Shown: positions 8,960 through 16,590 of the stretch, in pieces
Numbering within the stretch: the stretch's first letter is position 1
How the letters are laid out: each line of letters starts with the position of its first letter
NCBI GenBank assembly: GCA_963730165.1
Contig: CAVSQS010000005.1
Coordinates: 620,001 to 684,000 of the forward strand
Source of the DNA: DASSQJ01 sp963730165
GTDB lineage: Bacteria > Actinomycetota > Actinomycetes > Actinomycetales > Dermatophilaceae
Direction of reading: 5' to 3'
Length of the DNA: 64,000 nt
Made by a program: the position numbers and the translations under genes
Notes under the pieces: model-generated
The model's input: only the letters and a program-made list of their open reading frames with translations
Database searches by the model: none
Told to the model about the DNA's origin: nothing

Positions 8960-8962
8960 GGT

Positions 8963-8991
8963 GCATCCGAGCGGCCCGGTCGTCCCGAAGA
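8963..8991 (+). promoter_or_regulatory. SigK-type ECF promoter for the sigma/anti-sigma operon
   Basis: GCATCC (8963-8968), a 17-nt spacer, then CGAAGA (8986-8991). The same hexamers at the same spacing precede the fasciclin gene on the other strand (11237-11209). The pattern resembles the published mycobacterial SigK consensus as I remember it (CCATCC and CGAAT-like). This would make the sigma gene autoregulated. Confidence 0.65.
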
Positions 8992-9028
8992 GGGGGTGAC
9001 ACGTCCGACCTGATCGAGAGGACCCCCC

Positions 9029-9067
9029 GTGACCGCACCGGCCCGACGCACCAGCGGCCGACGCTGA
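9029..9067 (+). CDS. Possible 12-residue leader peptide upstream of the sigma factor
   Basis: GTG start with GAGAGGA 6 nt upstream, encoding VTAPARRTSGRR and a TGA stop, 3 nt before an ATG (9071) in frame with the sigma factor. It would be read only on the transcript from the ECF promoter at 8963-8991. An arginine-rich leader this short could couple translation, but it may equally be chance. Confidence 0.25.
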   Translation: MTAPARRTSGRR

Positions 9068-9153
9068 GCGATGACCCTCATCGCCACCCGGCCGGCCCCC
9101 GTGGCCCGGGGGCCCATCGCGCCACCTGCCGTGTGCGCGCCCGTCGCTCTGCC

Positions 9154-9159
9154 TAGGCT
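9154..9159 (+). promoter_or_regulatory. -10 element of a second, probably leaderless sigma-gene promoter
   Basis: TAGGCT within CCTAGGCTAGG, 7 nt before the GTG at 9167. It would give basal transcription by the main sigma factor, separate from the autoregulatory ECF promoter 170 bp upstream. Confidence 0.4.
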
Positions 9160-9166
9160 AGGTCCC

Positions 9167-9736
9167 GTGCACACCGAGGAGCGCGAGACCGACACCCGGG
9201 AACTCGCCGAACGCCTGCGCGGCGGCGCCCCCGAGGCGCTGGCCGAGGCGTTCGACCGCTGGGCGCCGCTCGTGCACACCCTGGCGCTGCGGTCCCTCGG
9301 GAGCCATCACGACGCCGAGGACGTGACGCAGCAGGTCTTCGTCTCGGCCTGGCGCAGCCGGCACACCCTCCGGCCCGAGCGCGGCAGCGTGCCGGGCTGG
9401 CTCGTCGGCATCACCCGGCACCGCATCGCCGACGTCCACGCCCAGCGGGCGCGCTCGGCACGCGACCACGAGGCGGTGGCGGCCGAGGCCGCACCCGTGG
9501 CCCACGACCCACCGGCGGACGAGCGCCTGGCCGTCCGTCTGCTCCTCGCCGACGAGCTCGACCGGCTGGGCGAGCCGCGGGGACGCATCATCCGGATGGC
9601 GTTCGTCGACGAGCTGACCCACGAGGAGATCGCCCAGCGGCTCGAGATGCCGCTCGGCACCGTCAAGAGCCACGTGCGACGTGGCCTGATCCAGCTTCGG
9701 AACCGAATGGAGGAGGTCAACGATGAGGCATCCTGA
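9167..9736 (+). CDS. sigK: ECF RNA polymerase sigma factor, SigK-like
   Basis: A 189-residue ECF sigma factor. Region 2 is visible as FDRWAPLVHTLALRSLG and DAEDVTQQVFVSAWRSR, followed by PGWLVGITRHRIAD. Region 4 contains the HTH LTHEEIAQRLEMPLGTVKSHVRRGL. I placed the start at GTG 9167 because region 2 begins about 15 residues later and a leaderless -10 lies 7 nt upstream. An in-frame ATG at 9071 would add 32 mostly unstructured residues and might be used on the longer transcript. The next gene overlaps by 14 bp and encodes an RskA-like anti-sigma factor, which, with the shared promoter at the fasciclin gene, supports the SigK assignment. Confidence 0.85.
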   Translation: MHTEERETDTRELAERLRGGAPEALAEAFDRWAPLVHTLALRSLGSHHDAEDVTQQVFVSAWRSRHTLRPERGSVPGWLVGITRHRIADVHAQRARSARDHEAVAAEAAPVAHDPPADERLAVRLLLADELDRLGEPRGRIIRMAFVDELTHEEIAQRLEMPLGTVKSHVRRGLIQLRNRMEEVNDEAS

Positions 9737-10487
9737 TCCTGAGCTCCTCGCCGACCTCGCCCTCGGCGAGCCGGTGGCGGACGAGGTCCGCGCCCACGCC
9801 GCCGCGTGCGCTACGTGCCGCGACGAGGTCGGGGCCCTGGCCAGGGCGGCCGGCGCCCTCACCGGCCCCCTGCCCGAGCTCGTCGCCGCCCCGGCCCGCG
9901 TCCGGGACGCGGTGCTCGCCGCAGCCGTCTCCGACGCGGAGGGCCCGCGGTCGGGCGCGGGCCCGGCCGCTCCGGGCGTGCCCGACGAGCTCGCCACCCG
10001 GCGATCGGCCTCCCGTGCGGCCAGCACCGCGCCGCCCGCGCGCCGGTTCGGTACGGCGTGGCTGGTCGGTGCGGCCGCGGCCGGCCTCGTCGTCGGCGGC
10101 ATCGGGACGGCCCTGGTCCAGCGGTCGGCGGAGGAACCGCAGGCCCGGACGGTCGTCCTCGCGCAGGCCGACCTCGACACCCTCGACACGGGCACCCGGA
10201 TGGGCGTCGCCGACCTCGTCGAGCACGGGGGCACGACCGATCTCGCCCTGCACACCGACCCGATGAGCGCCGGCAACGGCTACCTCGAGGTGTGGCTGAT
10301 CAACCGCGACGGCGAGCGCATGGTCTCCATCGGCGTTCTCGAGCCCGGCCGAACCGACCAGACCTTCGCCGTTCCGGCCGAGCTCATCACCCAGGGGTAC
10401 GTCATCGTCGACATCTCGCGCGAGCCGTTCGACACCGACGCGACCCACTCCGGCGACAGCCTGGTCCGCGGGACCCTCCCGGCCTGA
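9723..10487 (+). CDS. rskA: Anti-sigma factor, RskA-like
   Basis: A 254-residue single-pass membrane protein. The N-terminus has the zinc-associated anti-sigma motif HAAACATCRDEV (HxxxCxxC), which holds the sigma factor inactive. A transmembrane helix lies at about residues 114-134 (AWLVGAAAAGLVVGGIGTAL). The outer domain with YLEVWLINRDGERMVSIGVL matches the RskA C-terminal domain, which in mycobacteria is cut by regulated proteolysis to release SigK. The start overlaps the sigma gene by 14 bp, so the two are translationally coupled. It faces the fasciclin gene across a strong bidirectional terminator. Confidence 0.88.
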   Translation: MRHPDPELLADLALGEPVADEVRAHAAACATCRDEVGALARAAGALTGPLPELVAAPARVRDAVLAAAVSDAEGPRSGAGPAAPGVPDELATRRSASRAASTAPPARRFGTAWLVGAAAAGLVVGGIGTALVQRSAEEPQARTVVLAQADLDTLDTGTRMGVADLVEHGGTTDLALHTDPMSAGNGYLEVWLINRDGERMVSIGVLEPGRTDQTFAVPAELITQGYVIVDISREPFDTDATHSGDSLVRGTLPA

Positions 10488-10540
10488 TCGCCCCTCCCCG
10501 GTCCGCCCGCCGCCGGAGGGGGACCGGCCCGCAGCACGAG

Positions 10541-10568
10541 ACGGCCCCCGGCAGGAGCCGGGGGCCGT
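10541..10568. terminator. Bidirectional terminator between rskA and the fasciclin gene
   Basis: Perfect 12-bp inverted repeat ACGGCCCCCGGC with loop AGGA, located between two convergent genes. There is no strong T-tract, as is common in actinobacteria. Confidence 0.85.
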
Positions 10569-10592
10569 CTGGCTGGTCGAGCTGCGGAGCGG

Positions 10593-11174
10593 TCAGCCGG
10601 TCGGCATGAGCACACCGTCGATGACGTGGATGACGCCGTTGCTGGCCTCGATGTCGGTCTGGGTCACGTTGACCGTGTTGCCCGCGGCGTCGGTCAGGCT
10701 GACCTGGTCGCCGTCGACGTTGACCGTGAGGCCGGCGCCCTGGACGGTCTCGACCTCCTGGCCACCGAGCCCGACGACGTCCGCGGCCATCACCTTCCCG
10801 GGCACCACGTGGTAGGTGAGGATGTCGGTGAGGTCGCCCTGCGGGTCCGCGAGGAGGGTGTCGAGCGTGCCGTCGGGCAGCGCCGCGAACGCCTCGTCAG
10901 TCGGCGCGAAGACCGTGAACGGTCCCTCGCCCTTGAGCGTCTCGACGAGCCCAGCGGCCTCGAGCGCGGAGGCGAGGGTCGTGAAGCTTCCGGCCGCGAC
11001 GGCCGTGTCGACGATGTCCTGGGCAGCGGCCGTCTCGCTCGGGGCCGCCTCGGTGGTCGCAGGTGCCGAGCTGGTCGTGCCGGCGGTCGACTCGTCGGTC
11101 GTGTCGTCCGTGCCGCAAGCCGCCACCGTGAGGGAGAGCGTGAGAGCGGCGACGACGGCGAGGGTGCGTCGCAT
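10593..11174 (-). CDS. Fasciclin (FAS1) domain lipoprotein
   Basis: A 193-residue secreted lipoprotein. The signal peptide MRRTLAVVAALTLSLTVAAC ends in a lipobox, so the mature chain is anchored at Cys20. A Thr/Ser/Glu-rich linker follows. The FAS1 domain shows FTVFAPTDEAFAALPDG, LTYHVVPGKVMAADV and the end motif SNGVIHVIDGVLMP. It resembles mycobacterial MPT83/MPT70, which are the main targets of SigK. The gene is preceded by the same ECF promoter as the sigma gene. The ATG complementary to 11172-11174 was chosen because the signal peptide begins there. The role is probably adhesion or a cell-surface function. Confidence 0.9.
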   Translation of the reverse strand: MRRTLAVVAALTLSLTVAACGTDDTTDESTAGTTSSAPATTEAAPSETAAAQDIVDTAVAAGSFTTLASALEAAGLVETLKGEGPFTVFAPTDEAFAALPDGTLDTLLADPQGDLTDILTYHVVPGKVMAADVVGLGGQEVETVQGAGLTVNVDGDQVSLTDAAGNTVNVTQTDIEASNGVIHVIDGVLMPTG

Positions 11175-11208
11175 GATGGGTCCTTTCGTCGGGGGTGCTG
11201 TCACCTCC

Positions 11209-11237
11209 TCTTCGCTCCTGATGCGTCGCGCGGATGC
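11209..11237 (-). promoter_or_regulatory. SigK-type ECF promoter for the fasciclin gene
   Basis: On the - strand GCATCC (11237-11232), 17-nt spacer, CGAAGA (11214-11209), 34 bp before the ATG. Identical hexamers and spacing to the promoter of the sigma operon at 8963-8991, and a T precedes both -35 elements. Confidence 0.65.
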
Positions 11238-11286
11238 AGTTTCTTCGACAAAGTTTTGACAGTAAGCCCTCGGACCCGCCGCCCCG

Positions 11287-12072
11287 TCAGGCCGCCACGC
11301 CCTCGAGCCCGCACCGGAGCCGGTCGACGACGCGGTGCAGCAGGCGGGAGACCTGCACCTGGCTCACCCCGATGAGCTCACCGATCTCGCGCTGGCTGCG
11401 CTCGTCGACGAACCGCAGCCGCAGCAGCATCCGGTCGCGATCGGACAGCTGCCCGACGAGGTCCATGAGCACCGTGTGCAGGTCGAGGTCACCGTAGTCG
11501 TCGTGGCCGTCGGGGACCTCGTCGGCGACCGTGCCACCCCAGCGCGTCGGCGACTCGAGCGACACGGGGTGGAGCCCGTTGGAGCTCGACCGGGCCTCCC
11601 GCACCGCGGCCACGTCCCAGCCGAGGAAGCGCGCGAGCTCCACCTCCGAGACCTCCCCGGCCCGCCGTTGGCGCAGCTCGTCCTCGGCCGCCCGCAGCTG
11701 GCTGCGGCGCTCCTGGACGGGGCGGGGCGGCCGCACCACCCACCCGAGGTCGCGGAAGTACCGCTTGAGCTCGCCGGTGATGGTCGGGACGGCGAAGGCG
11801 ACGAACCCGTGCCCCCGACCGACCCGGTAGCGGTCGATGGCGCCGACCAACGCGGTCCGGGCGACCTGCTCGAGGTCCTCTCGCTCCACCCCCCACCCGG
11901 GGTACCGGTGGGCGAGGGCGTCGGCGAGCCCGATCGTGCGCTCGACGATCTCGGCCCTCAGCCGGTGACGCTCCCCCTCGTCCGTCGTGCACCCCAGCCG
12001 GACGAGGAGGTACTCGAGCCCCTCCTCGGCAGTGGGGGCCTCGTGGGGAACCGCGTCGTGGTGCATCGCCAT
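11287..12072 (-). CDS. RNA polymerase sigma factor, SigB/SigF/SigG family
   Basis: A 261-residue group 3 sigma factor. Region 2 is seen in LADALAHRYPGWGVEREDLEQVARTALVGAIDRY and VPTITGELKRYFRD. Region 3 spans about residues 110-165. Region 4 ends with the HTH RSQREIGELIGVSQVQVSRLLHRVV. Family members control general stress or stationary-phase genes and are usually held by an anti-sigma factor. No anti-sigma or anti-anti-sigma gene lies next to it. The SpoIIE-type phosphatase at 2.0-3.8 kb is the only candidate partner-switch component in the window. Confidence 0.9.
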   Translation of the reverse strand: MAMHHDAVPHEAPTAEEGLEYLLVRLGCTTDEGERHRLRAEIVERTIGLADALAHRYPGWGVEREDLEQVARTALVGAIDRYRVGRGHGFVAFAVPTITGELKRYFRDLGWVVRPPRPVQERRSQLRAAEDELRQRRAGEVSEVELARFLGWDVAAVREARSSSNGLHPVSLESPTRWGGTVADEVPDGHDDYGDLDLHTVLMDLVGQLSDRDRMLLRLRFVDERSQREIGELIGVSQVQVSRLLHRVVDRLRCGLEGVAA

Positions 12073-12221
12073 CGTGAGCCATCCCGTCGGTAGCCGGTCT
12101 CGGACGGCGGTCCGGGACCCCCTCCCAGCCCCGGGGCCGCACTGGCGACGCTAGGAACCGGGTCTGGGAGTCCGCTGCAAGACAGCCGAACACGAGCCGG
12201 GGATCCGCTTGGAGGGCGCGG

Positions 12222-13478
12222 TCAGGCCGGCCGGTTCCGCCGGGCGACGGCGTCGATGGTGACGGCGACGATGAGGACGACGGCCGTGACGACGTACTTG
12301 GCGGCGGCACTGAAGCCGAGCAGCCCCATCCCGTTGTCGATGGCGGCGATGACGAGGCCACCCAGGACGCCGTGGAGGACCTTCCCGCGACCGCCGAACA
12401 GGCTCGTCCCCCCGATGACCGCGCCGGCCACCGCGTAGAGCACGAGGGTGCCGCCGTCGAGCGAGGTCGAGATGGAGCGCAGGCGGGAGGCGTAGACGAT
12501 GCCGGCGATCCCGGCCGTCAGCGAGCAGAGCACGAACCCGAGCGTCCGGATCCGCGCCAGGCCGATCCCGGCCCGCCGCGCCGCCTCGGCGTTGCCGCCG
12601 ACCGCGTACACGTACAGGCCGAAGCGCCGGCGCCCGAGCAGGTACGCCCACACGACGAGCACGCCGAGCACGATGAGGACGACGTACGGCAACCCGTAGA
12701 CGGGCGCGAGGACGCCGCGATCGGCGTTCGCGAGGAGGATGAGGAGGACTCCGCCGAGCAGGGTGGCGCCGATCTTGAGGCCGGTGAGCACGACGGGTGG
12801 CGCCGGGAGGCCCGAGGTGCGCCGGCGGCCGTCCCGCCGCCACACGATGACCCCGAAGACCGCCACCGCGACGAGCATCACGACCCACCCGGCGAGCCGG
12901 GAGAGGGTGCCGCTGGCGATCGCGTTGAGGACGTCGTCCTGGATGAGGATCGAGCCGCCGTTGCCGAGGACGAAGAGCATGACGCCGTTCCAGAACAGCA
13001 GCCCGCCGAGGGTGACGACGAACGAGGGCAACCCGATCCGGGTGATGAGGCTGCCCTGGAGGAGGCCGATCGCCGCCGTCGCGGCGAGCGCGGCGATGAT
13101 CGCCGCCCACCAGGGCCATCCGACCTGCGGTTGGGCGAGCCAGGCGAGGACCACGGCCCCGATCCCGGCGACGAAGCCGACGGACAGGTCGATCTCGCCG
13201 AGGAGGAGGACGAAGACCTCGGCCATCGCGAGGAGGGCGTAGACCGCCGCCTGGATGAGGAGGTTGACGAGGTTGCCCGTCGTGAGGAAGTGCTGGTCCA
13301 GGCTCTCGAAGATCACCGAGACGAGCAGGAGCCCGCCGATGACCGGGAGCACACCGGTCTCCCCGCCCTTGATGCTGCGCCAGGTGAGGCCGAGGTACTC
13401 GCGCACGGTCATCACCTGGCTGCCGTTGCCGGTCCGCGCCGGCGTTCGGGAGCCGGTGTCCCGGTCCGTGACGCTCAT
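12222..13478 (-). CDS. Sugar ABC transporter permease, XylH-like
   Basis: A 418-residue polytopic protein with about ten transmembrane helices. It carries the EAA-like cytoplasmic loop YAVGGNAEAARRAGIGLARIR and the family motifs EIDLSVGFVAG and GGTSLFGGRGKVLHGVLGG typical of ribose/xylose permeases. It forms the channel of a CUT2-family importer with the two upstream genes. The ATG overlaps the ATPase stop (ATGA), fixing the start. Xylose is the usual ligand of the closest-looking family, but glucose or other pentoses are possible. Confidence 0.92.
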   Translation of the reverse strand: MSVTDRDTGSRTPARTGNGSQVMTVREYLGLTWRSIKGGETGVLPVIGGLLLVSVIFESLDQHFLTTGNLVNLLIQAAVYALLAMAEVFVLLLGEIDLSVGFVAGIGAVVLAWLAQPQVGWPWWAAIIAALAATAAIGLLQGSLITRIGLPSFVVTLGGLLFWNGVMLFVLGNGGSILIQDDVLNAIASGTLSRLAGWVVMLVAVAVFGVIVWRRDGRRRTSGLPAPPVVLTGLKIGATLLGGVLLILLANADRGVLAPVYGLPYVVLIVLGVLVVWAYLLGRRRFGLYVYAVGGNAEAARRAGIGLARIRTLGFVLCSLTAGIAGIVYASRLRSISTSLDGGTLVLYAVAGAVIGGTSLFGGRGKVLHGVLGGLVIAAIDNGMGLLGFSAAAKYVVTAVVLIVAVTIDAVARRNRPA

Positions 13479-14260
13479 CTGGTCCTCCCGTTCCCGGAGC
13501 CGACCTCTCGGTCGGACTCCCCGGTCGTCATGAGGTCGACGACGATGCGCTGGTCGATCTCGTCGATCGGGCGGACGTCGACCATCCGGCCCTGCCGCAT
13601 CACCGCGATGCGGTCGGCCACCTCGAAGACGTCGGTCATGTTGTGCGAGATGAGGAGCACCGCGTGGCCGCGCCCCGCGAGGGTGCGCACGAGGTCGAGC
13701 ACCATCCGGGTCTGCGCCACGCCCAGCGCGGCGGTGGGCTCGTCCATGATGACGAGCTTGGACTCCCAGAGGACCGCCTTGGCGATCGCCACGGACTGCC
13801 GCTGCCCACCGGAGAGCGAGGCGACCTGCTGGCGGACCGACCGCACCGTGGTGACGGCGAGCTCGCTCAGGGTGTCGGCGGCCGCGTGCTCCATCGACAG
13901 GTCGTCGAGCTGGCCCCGCCGCAGCCGCTCGCGCCCGAGGAACATGTTCTGGACGATGTCGAGGTTGTCGCACAACGCCAGGTCCTGGTACACGGTCTGG
14001 ATGCCCAGCGCGGCGGCGGCAGCGGGGCCGTCGAGGCGGCGGGCCTCCCCCTCCCAGACGATCTCGCCGGAATCCGGGCTGTAGATGCCGGCGATGCACT
14101 TGATGAGCGTCGACTTCCCGGCGCCGTTGTCCCCGGCGAGCGCGGTGACCGCGCCGCCGGGGACGTCGAGATCGACGTCGGAGAGGGCCTCGACCGGGCC
14201 GAACGACTTGGTGATGCCGCGTAGCCGGAGCAGCGGCTCCTCCGTCGTCGTGGTCGTCAT
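13475..14260 (-). CDS. Sugar ABC transporter ATP-binding protein, XylG-like single-domain type
   Basis: A 261-residue ATPase with Walker A GDNGAGKST, Q-loop TVYQDLALCDNL, signature SLSGGQRQSVAIAKA, Walker B LVIMDEPTAALG and H-loop ISHNMTDVFEV. Unlike RbsA or XylG of enteric bacteria it has only one ATPase domain and must dimerise. The ATG complementary to 14258-14260 starts 1 nt after the stop of the binding-protein gene. Part of a three-gene operon (binding protein, ATPase, permease). Confidence 0.93.
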   Translation of the reverse strand: MTTTTTEEPLLRLRGITKSFGPVEALSDVDLDVPGGAVTALAGDNGAGKSTLIKCIAGIYSPDSGEIVWEGEARRLDGPAAAAALGIQTVYQDLALCDNLDIVQNMFLGRERLRRGQLDDLSMEHAAADTLSELAVTTVRSVRQQVASLSGGQRQSVAIAKAVLWESKLVIMDEPTAALGVAQTRMVLDLVRTLAGRGHAVLLISHNMTDVFEVADRIAVMRQGRMVDVRPIDEIDQRIVVDLMTTGESDREVGSGNGRTR

Positions 14261-14261
14261 G

Positions 14262-15479
14262 TCAGCCGATCCCCGCCGCGGTGCAGGCGGACTTGACGTT
14301 GCCGGCGCACAGCTTGTCGACACTGACCGTGCCGTCCTTGACCACCGTGTCGTTCATGTTCTTCGGCGTGACCCAGATCGGGGTCGTGTAGACGGACGCG
14401 ATGTCCTGGTTGATCTGGGTGTCCTTGGTCGTCGAGTTGACGAGCGTGGACGGCGGGGTCTCACCGGCGCGCAGGTAGATCGCGAGGGCCGCGGCCGCCT
14501 GCGCCTCGAGGTAGATCGGCTTGTAGACCGTGCCGCACTGGTAGCCGGTCAGCACGTTCTGCAGGCCGGGAAGGGAGGCGTCCTGCCCGGTGGTCGGGAA
14601 GGTCTTCGCCTTGACCCCGTTGCTCTTGAGGATCGAGATGACGGCGTTGGCGTTGTCGTCGTTCGGCGTGATCGCCGCGTTGATCCCCGGGTGGGCCGTC
14701 AGCTGCTGCTGGAAGGTCGTCGCGGCCTGCTGCGGGTCCCAGGTCCCGGCCGGCTCACCGGCCTTGGTGTAGGCGCCCGAGTCGAACTTCGGCTTGAGGA
14801 CCCCGTTGTAGCCCTGCGCGAAGAGGGTGGCGTTGTTGTCGGTGGGGTCGCCGTCCATGATGAGGACGTTCGGCTTCGAGACGTTCCAGTCCTGGATGCA
14901 CTGCACCAGGCCCTCGCCCATGAGCTGGCCGACCTTCACGTTGTCGAAGCTGACGTAGTAGCGGTCCTTGGGGCCCCCCGTGACGAGCCGGTCGTAGTCG
15001 ATGACCGCGAGGCCGGCGGCCTTGGCCTTGGCCTCGATGGCGGCCCCGCTGCCCGGGTCGAGCGGGTCGACGAGGAGCACCGAGGCCCCGGCGTTGATGT
15101 CGGCCTCCGCCTGGGTCTGCATCGTCGAGGCGCTGCCGTTGGCGTTGTCGATCTTGAACTGGTCCGAGGACAGCCCGGCCGCCTCGAAGGCCTTCTTCAG
15201 GTAGGGCGCGTCGTACTGGACGTAGCGGGTCGACGTCGTCGTGTCGGGGAGAAGCACCCCGACCATGCCCTTGCCCTGCTTCGCGAGGTCGACGAGCTGC
15301 TTCATCACGGAGAAGTCCGCCGTGAAGGCGCTCGCGTCCACCTGGGGAACCTGCGCCGACGGCGACGACGTGGACGACGAGGAGCCACTGGACTGGTTCG
15401 AGGAGGTCCCGCACCCCGCCAGCATGGTTCCCGCCGCGGCGGCCACCGCCACCACTGTCGCTGCTCGACGTTTCGTCAT
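14262..15479 (-). CDS. Sugar ABC transporter substrate-binding lipoprotein, XylF-like
   Basis: A 405-residue periplasmic-binding-protein-like lipoprotein. The signal peptide ends with the lipobox LAGC (Cys23), followed by a Ser-rich linker. The body has the type I binding-protein fold with VGVLLPDTTTSTRYVQYD, VLLVDPLDPGSGAAIEAKAKAAGLAVIDYDR and GQDASLPGLQNVLTG, which match xylose-binding proteins. Start ATG complementary to 15477-15479 with AAGGGTGG upstream. First gene of the operon; no regulator is adjacent. Confidence 0.92.
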   Translation of the reverse strand: MTKRRAATVVAVAAAAGTMLAGCGTSSNQSSGSSSSTSSPSAQVPQVDASAFTADFSVMKQLVDLAKQGKGMVGVLLPDTTTSTRYVQYDAPYLKKAFEAAGLSSDQFKIDNANGSASTMQTQAEADINAGASVLLVDPLDPGSGAAIEAKAKAAGLAVIDYDRLVTGGPKDRYYVSFDNVKVGQLMGEGLVQCIQDWNVSKPNVLIMDGDPTDNNATLFAQGYNGVLKPKFDSGAYTKAGEPAGTWDPQQAATTFQQQLTAHPGINAAITPNDDNANAVISILKSNGVKAKTFPTTGQDASLPGLQNVLTGYQCGTVYKPIYLEAQAAAALAIYLRAGETPPSTLVNSTTKDTQINQDIASVYTTPIWVTPKNMNDTVVKDGTVSVDKLCAGNVKSACTAAGIG

Positions 15480-15622
15480 GGTCGATCCACCCTTCGTGTG
15501 CCAGGGGCCGGCGTGCGGGCGCACGCGGCTCGCCCCTCGCACTACCCCCGGGTCGGTGACTCATACGTGCTGGTCGGGAGCGGATCCGCGACCGCCCGGC
15601 CGCGCAGAGACCGGGGTCGCCC

Positions 15623-16456
15623 TCAGCGGGCCGGCAGCGCCTCGACCCAGTCGGCGACTCGCTGCGCGGCGACCGACGCGCTGTAGATCGTCTCGTGGTC
15701 GGCCCCGGGGACGACCTCGACGGTGGCGTCGTGCCCGCCTGCGGTCAACGCCGCGGCAAAGGCCCGGGTCGCCCCGACCGGGACGACCCCGTCGGCGTCG
15801 CCGTGGAGCAGCAGCACGGGCACCCCGGGCCGGCGCCCGGCGAGGAGCACCGGGTTCGCGGCCGACCAGGCCGTCGGGTCCTGCTCGGGCGGGACGCCGA
15901 GCAACGTCTCGGCCATGTCGGCGAAGTCCCGGATGTCGTAGGGCCCGGCGAGCCCGACCAGCGCGTCCGCCTCGACGAGCGGGTCCTCGCACCGCGGGGC
16001 GCCGGTGTCGGGCGCGAGGGTCGCGACCGCCGAGAGATGAGCACCCGAGGAGTGGCCGAGGAGGACGAGCGCGGTCGGCTCGATTCCCTCGTCACCCGCC
16101 GTCGCGGCCGCGTCGGCGAGAGCGCAGCGGACGTCCTCGACCGGGACCGGGTAGGTCACGCCGTCCGCACCCGCCCGGATGGTGACCGGGACCGCCAGGA
16201 TCCCCGAGGCCGCCAGCGCGTCGGCGAGTGGGCCGTACCCCGCGGGGTCGGCCGACATCCAGCCCCCACCCGGAACCATGACGACCACGGGGGCGGAGTC
16301 CACGCCGTCCGGGACGTGCGGGTAGGCCTGGAGACCGGGCAGGTACTCGTGCGAGACCGGCCCGGCGGAGCCACCAGACGAGGTCCCGCCGGAGCACGAG
16401 GCGAGGAGCACGAGAGCCACCGCGAGTGCCGAGGCCCCGGGTCGCACACCGACCAC
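15623..16456 (-). CDS. Lipoprotein alpha/beta hydrolase (esterase/lipase family)
   Basis: A 277-residue secreted hydrolase. The signal peptide ends in LLASC (lipobox), so it is predicted to be membrane-anchored outside the cell. The hormone-sensitive-lipase-like oxyanion motif appears as MVPGGGWMSADP, the nucleophile elbow as LLGHSSGAHLSA (Ser in GHSSG), and the acid and His as LLHGDADGVVPV and PGADHETIY. The GTG complementary to 16454-16456 has GGGAGGA 8 nt upstream. Substrate unknown. Confidence 0.88.
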   Translation of the reverse strand: MVGVRPGASALAVALVLLASCSGGTSSGGSAGPVSHEYLPGLQAYPHVPDGVDSAPVVVMVPGGGWMSADPAGYGPLADALAASGILAVPVTIRAGADGVTYPVPVEDVRCALADAAATAGDEGIEPTALVLLGHSSGAHLSAVATLAPDTGAPRCEDPLVEADALVGLAGPYDIRDFADMAETLLGVPPEQDPTAWSAANPVLLAGRRPGVPVLLLHGDADGVVPVGATRAFAAALTAGGHDATVEVVPGADHETIYSASVAAQRVADWVEALPAR

Positions 16457-16590
16457 GGGTCCATCCTCCCAGAGGCGGCCCGGGCCGTCCGGTGACGACG
16501 GACACACCCGGCCCGATCGTCCCGCTCGGTACCGCCGCGCTCCCCGCTGCGGCCCGGGCCCGCCCGGCCGGTCGCGAACGGGGTCCGCGC

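Noticed and set aside
2002..12072. Direct partner-switch operon linking the SpoIIE phosphatase and the SigB/F-type factor
   Set aside because: The genes are 7.5 kb apart, and no anti-sigma kinase or STAS protein lies near either, so only a loose functional link is possible.
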